Assembly: GCA_946811695.1 (NCBI GenBank) | Contig: OX328124.1 | Location: 83,332,923-83,396,922 of the forward strand | DNA length: 64,000 bases | From: Gonocerus acuteangulatus | Lineage: Eukaryota; Arthropoda; Insecta; Hemiptera; Coreidae | Reading direction: 5' to 3' | Shown: one piece after another, positions 61,056 to 64,000 of the stretch | Layout: every line of letters starts with the position of its first letter | Position numbering within the stretch: the first letter of the stretch is position 1 | Program-made: the position numbers and the translations under genes | The notes under the pieces: model-generated | The model's database searches: none | Told to the model about the DNA's origin: nothing | The model's input: the letters and a program-made list of their open reading frames with translations, nothing else

Positions 61056-62308
61056 TTCTAAGAGTATAATCTTGACATTTAGTTTTCATGGTTTGATTGA
61101 ACTTTTTAGACACTTTCTTACTTAAATTGATACTCAAATTTCTTAAAAAATTATCAAGTTTTTTTTTTTAAAAAAAAAAAGAATATATAAATATAGAAAA
61201 GAAAAAAAAAATACATAATAATTGTTTTTAAAAATACAAGTACAATCTTGTTTTTCATATTATTGGAATGTTGATATTGTTATCCTGTTACATGACAATA
61301 GAACATAACTTGTATTGAAGAAAACAAAACAACTTTTCAACTAGTAGAAATAATCCAGCCAGATAAATTGTACTGAAATTAATAACAAAGTATTCAAGTG
61401 TTTTTTCTGATCTACTCATTTTTTTTTCATTCAGCTGCCTTCTTTCATTGGTGAAATACCAATTTCCGAACTCACTACTGATATCACACAAAACGTGTGC
61501 AAGTGTACTATTGTTTAATGACAGTTTTAATCCAAAAGAGCTAAGCTTAGATAAATAAGAATTTTATATACATATATTAAAATGCAAAGATTTATCATTT
61601 TTCCAGAAAATGTCTTTCCATGCTCAGCAATGAAAACTCCCAAGGAGTGCACTCCTGTCAGCGTATTTTTTTGGCATTACCAAGATGATATTTTTATTTT
61701 TTTTTATGCTGAGAAAGTTTAGTATGCTATTTATATACAATCCACAGATAAAGCTCAAACAAAATGAACTTTATATATTATTATTTAATTATTGCTAAAA
61801 TGCATTAAATAAATTCATTCTTCAGATATTACTGAAGGGCTTTAACAAGCAATTTTTATTAATGACCTTACGCCAAAATTTAAGTAATTCAGTAATAGTA
61901 AAGGTAACGGAGACTTCCTCTGATTTTCAGACTAAAGGTGGGAGACCCTTCTTACAAAAAATTTACACAATTATAGATCATCTGTGATGATCACTTGACA
62001 GCTCCCATAACCTATTTTGACCTTTTTTTTCAATTTCTGGTACTCTGCTAAGCGTATTGGCATATTATAAAACTACCACCCCTAAGGGATTTTCATGATC
62101 AAAATTATTTACCCATAAGGGAAATCATTAAAAAAGTAAGTGGGGGCTATATTCTAGATAAGAGGTGATACGATTTATGGTAATCTATGGATCGCTGAAA
62201 AAATGAGCGTGCTGTAAAAAAATAAATAAATAAATAAAAAACTATTGCTTTAAGTAAAAATTTGTTTTTCAATGAATCATCTCCCACTCACATTCATTTT
62301 TATATTTA
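61056..62308. other. Intergenic, nothing recognised
   Basis: AT-rich DNA. ctctgattttcagactaaa at about 61918 recurs near 63976 but is too short to classify. Confidence 0.5.
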
Positions 62309-62381
62309 ATTTAATTTTAATTTTAACGTCCATTTATTATTAACTTAGAATTTTAGGACGGGTTATCTATAGGTTACCACC
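62309..62381 (-). mobile_element. ~73-bp retroposon with 14-bp target duplication
   Basis: It has the same sequence as 54612-54686 (minus strand ggtaacctatagataacccg ... aaatggacgttaaaatt plus tail). A perfect repeat catttttatattta flanks it (62295-62308, 62382-62395). Confidence 0.82.
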
Positions 62382-63015
62382 CATTTTTATATTTAAAACA
62401 AACAGTAATATTTGCCCTTGTAAAGCCTTCAGCATTTTCTCGAAGTAAGTGGTTAATTACCTACTTATATAATAGATCTAAATATTACTCCATAAATATA
62501 CTTTTAGCTGTCAGGATTACTTCTTGTATTCATTTTTTCCTGTCTTTATTATCTCGTAAAACAAATTCTTATTGCAAAAAAAAATTGGGTTTATATATAA
62601 ATGAAAATTAATTTAAATAATGTTTTCTTTCATAATAATTTATTTCTTTGAATGTTGAGTGAAACAAATGTTCTCACTTGATGTAATCTAGAAATGTTTG
62701 AGCATGGAATGTGGGGATGAAATGAATTGTAAAATAGCCATTTTGTCTAAAATGATAATTAGATTAATACATTTCAAAATGTCAGTTCAGCACTGTGCCA
62801 CTATTCCTCCCATCAGGAGAGGTATTTCGACATCTTGCAGAATGAATATCTGTCAGTGTAAGTCTGAAAATATTCCTCAAACACTTTTCCACAGTAAATT
62901 CATGAAATCTTCACTGAATTCAACTGCAAATTGAAATCCACTATTTTCTCAGTGGGGCTTCCTTACTACGTCAAACGGGAGTTTCTGCAATAGATGCCGG
63001 TCTTGCAAATCTCTC

Positions 63016-63129
63016 CTAGGAAGGCACCAGGAACACTCCCGTAGTCCCACCTGGGTCACTGTGAATCTCATCATCATTAGGATCACCTCTTACCATTAAG
63101 TGTTCTGATCTTGCTGGCCTCAAATTCCT
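63016..63129 (-). CDS. Possible terminal exon of an unidentified gene
   Basis: On the minus strand an acceptor ttttgttatag at 63130-63131 is followed by exactly 38 codons, RNLRPARSEHLMVRGDPNDD and then DEIHSDPGGTTGVFLVPS, ending at TAG. The composition is protein-like and the G+C content is above the surroundings. I do not recognise the family. Phase and upstream exons are unproven. An AATAAA on the same strand lies near 62641. Confidence 0.35.
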   Translation of the reverse strand, partial: RNLRPARSEHLMVRGDPNDDEIHSDPGGTTGVFLVPS

Positions 63130-64000
63130 CTATAACAAAACCGTATTAATTAATCACAATTAAATAAATAAAGACTAAAAATATTATTTATGTTGAAGAT
63201 TAGATGCTGTAGGAAGTTGGTAGCAGCTTAATTCAGTCCTCAATTAAATATTTTTATTTTCAAGCTACATAGAATTTATAAAATAAATAGGGTTTATAAA
63301 ATATATTTTTTTATGTAGGATTCATAAAATATATCTTTTTATTTTCAAGCTACATCATTTTCAAGCACCCTATATAGCTTGAAAATAATTTAAAAAAAAA
63401 TATTTGAGGACTGAATTGAGTTGTTACCAACTTCCTATATAGAAATATTATTGTTATTGAAGTGTGTTACTAGGATTAATGTTTTTTTTTTTTTGTCCTG
63501 TTGTATTATCATGCGTTTATTTGGAGTCAGTTTGTACACATATCCCTAGAAATCATTTATGATACAAGTAATTGCTCATTATTGTAATTAATGAGAATAG
63601 TTTTGTATAGGCAATAAATAATACAGTGTATATGGATGAGTCCATGATGAGAAAACTTTGATTTCCTGTCTTCCAGTAGAAGGAGAGGAGCCAATTGTAC
63701 AAGAATTCCTCCAGGCTCTTCTCATTTCAAATTGTTGCTCTCATAGAGTTTCTTCATGCAGCCCAAACAAACGTAAACTGCAAATCGATTGGTACAGGCT
63801 GTAAGGATGAAGCTGCCTCCCCTTTTCTCGGCCACTCTTCACTGGCTTGTTTGGATTTGGCTGAGTAATGGTAGACACATGTTTCCTTGGAGGAGGTGGG
63901 CCTACTCGAAAATGCATTACCTCCTTTCGTAAACCTTTCTATGTGCCACCCACAGTACTCCAAACATCTCTACCTCTGATTTTCAGACTAAACGTGAAAA
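63130..64000. other. Mostly unassigned; possible coding piece near the right edge
   Basis: On the minus strand, 63963-63754 stays open, and an overlapping frame reads RVGPPPPRKHVSTITQPNPN after a possible acceptor (gtggcacatag). It could be an upstream exon of the candidate at 63129-63016. The joining is not supported by matching splice sites. Confidence 0.25.

Noticed and set aside
1..64000. CRISPR arrays, operons, bacterial regulatory sites
   Set aside because: The direct repeats are microsatellites or transposon parts, and the genes are spliced; nothing bacterial is seen.

Overview
The window is AT-rich, intron-rich animal DNA. It is full of (TA)n microsatellites, Tc1/mariner/pogo, hAT, piggyBac and Helitron-like elements, RTE-type LINE scraps and tRNA-derived SINEs. 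Together these suggest an arthropod. The species cannot be fixed from the sequence, and no bacterial features (operons, ribosome-binding sites) are present.

Two real multi-exon genes lie tail to tail. On the + strand, 14 exons from 2371 to 34896 encode the C-terminal ~846 residues of an Apaf-1-like apoptosome scaffold: the end of the NB-ARC winged helix, the helical domain, then a divergent WD40 region ending at a short last exon. The CARD and P-loop exons lie before base 1. On the - strand, eight coding exons from 56901 down to 38556 encode a complete 350-residue sorbitol dehydrogenase. All donors and acceptors are GT/AG and the phases join without a break. About 3.7 kb of repeat-bearing DNA separates the two stop codons. 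A third, intronless 173-codon frame (8416-7895, -) sits antisense in an Apaf-1 intron and resembles a linker-histone (H15) winged helix. A possible last exon of another gene lies at 63129-63016 (-).

Nearly everything else is mobile DNA, much of it with readable boundaries. Apaf-1 introns hold: a pogo/Tigger remnant (3097-3822); a 3.4-kb hAT with perfect 8-bp target duplications and a second transposon inside it (4130-7533, 5325-6666); piggyBac-type elements flanked by TTAA (14614-15191, 19157-20616, 20740-21615); a hAT MITE (17253-18244); a SINE almost touching a splice acceptor (18529-18750); and several copies of one Helitron/HINE-like family. One HINE copy carries a young non-autonomous LTR retrotransposon (25061-28161) with two 670-bp LTRs that read as identical.

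Intron 1 of the sorbitol dehydrogenase gene holds a four-level nest: a Tc1 element (47508-53617) was split by HINE X (48537-53047), X was split by HINE Y (49436-52500), and Y carries a 258-bp MITE. Beside it is a palindromic pair of pogo-like elements (53627-56175). A perfect 145-bp inverted repeat (42873-43166) lies in intron 3, between the fourth and third coding exons.

The recurring theme is that one abundant element family carries the (TA)n tracts inside it, so many of the microsatellites here appear to have been delivered or seeded by transposition. I see no unified novel functional system. The most unusual items are that family, the asparagine-rich LTR element, the antisense H15-like gene, the perfect palindrome and a set of very short retroposons.
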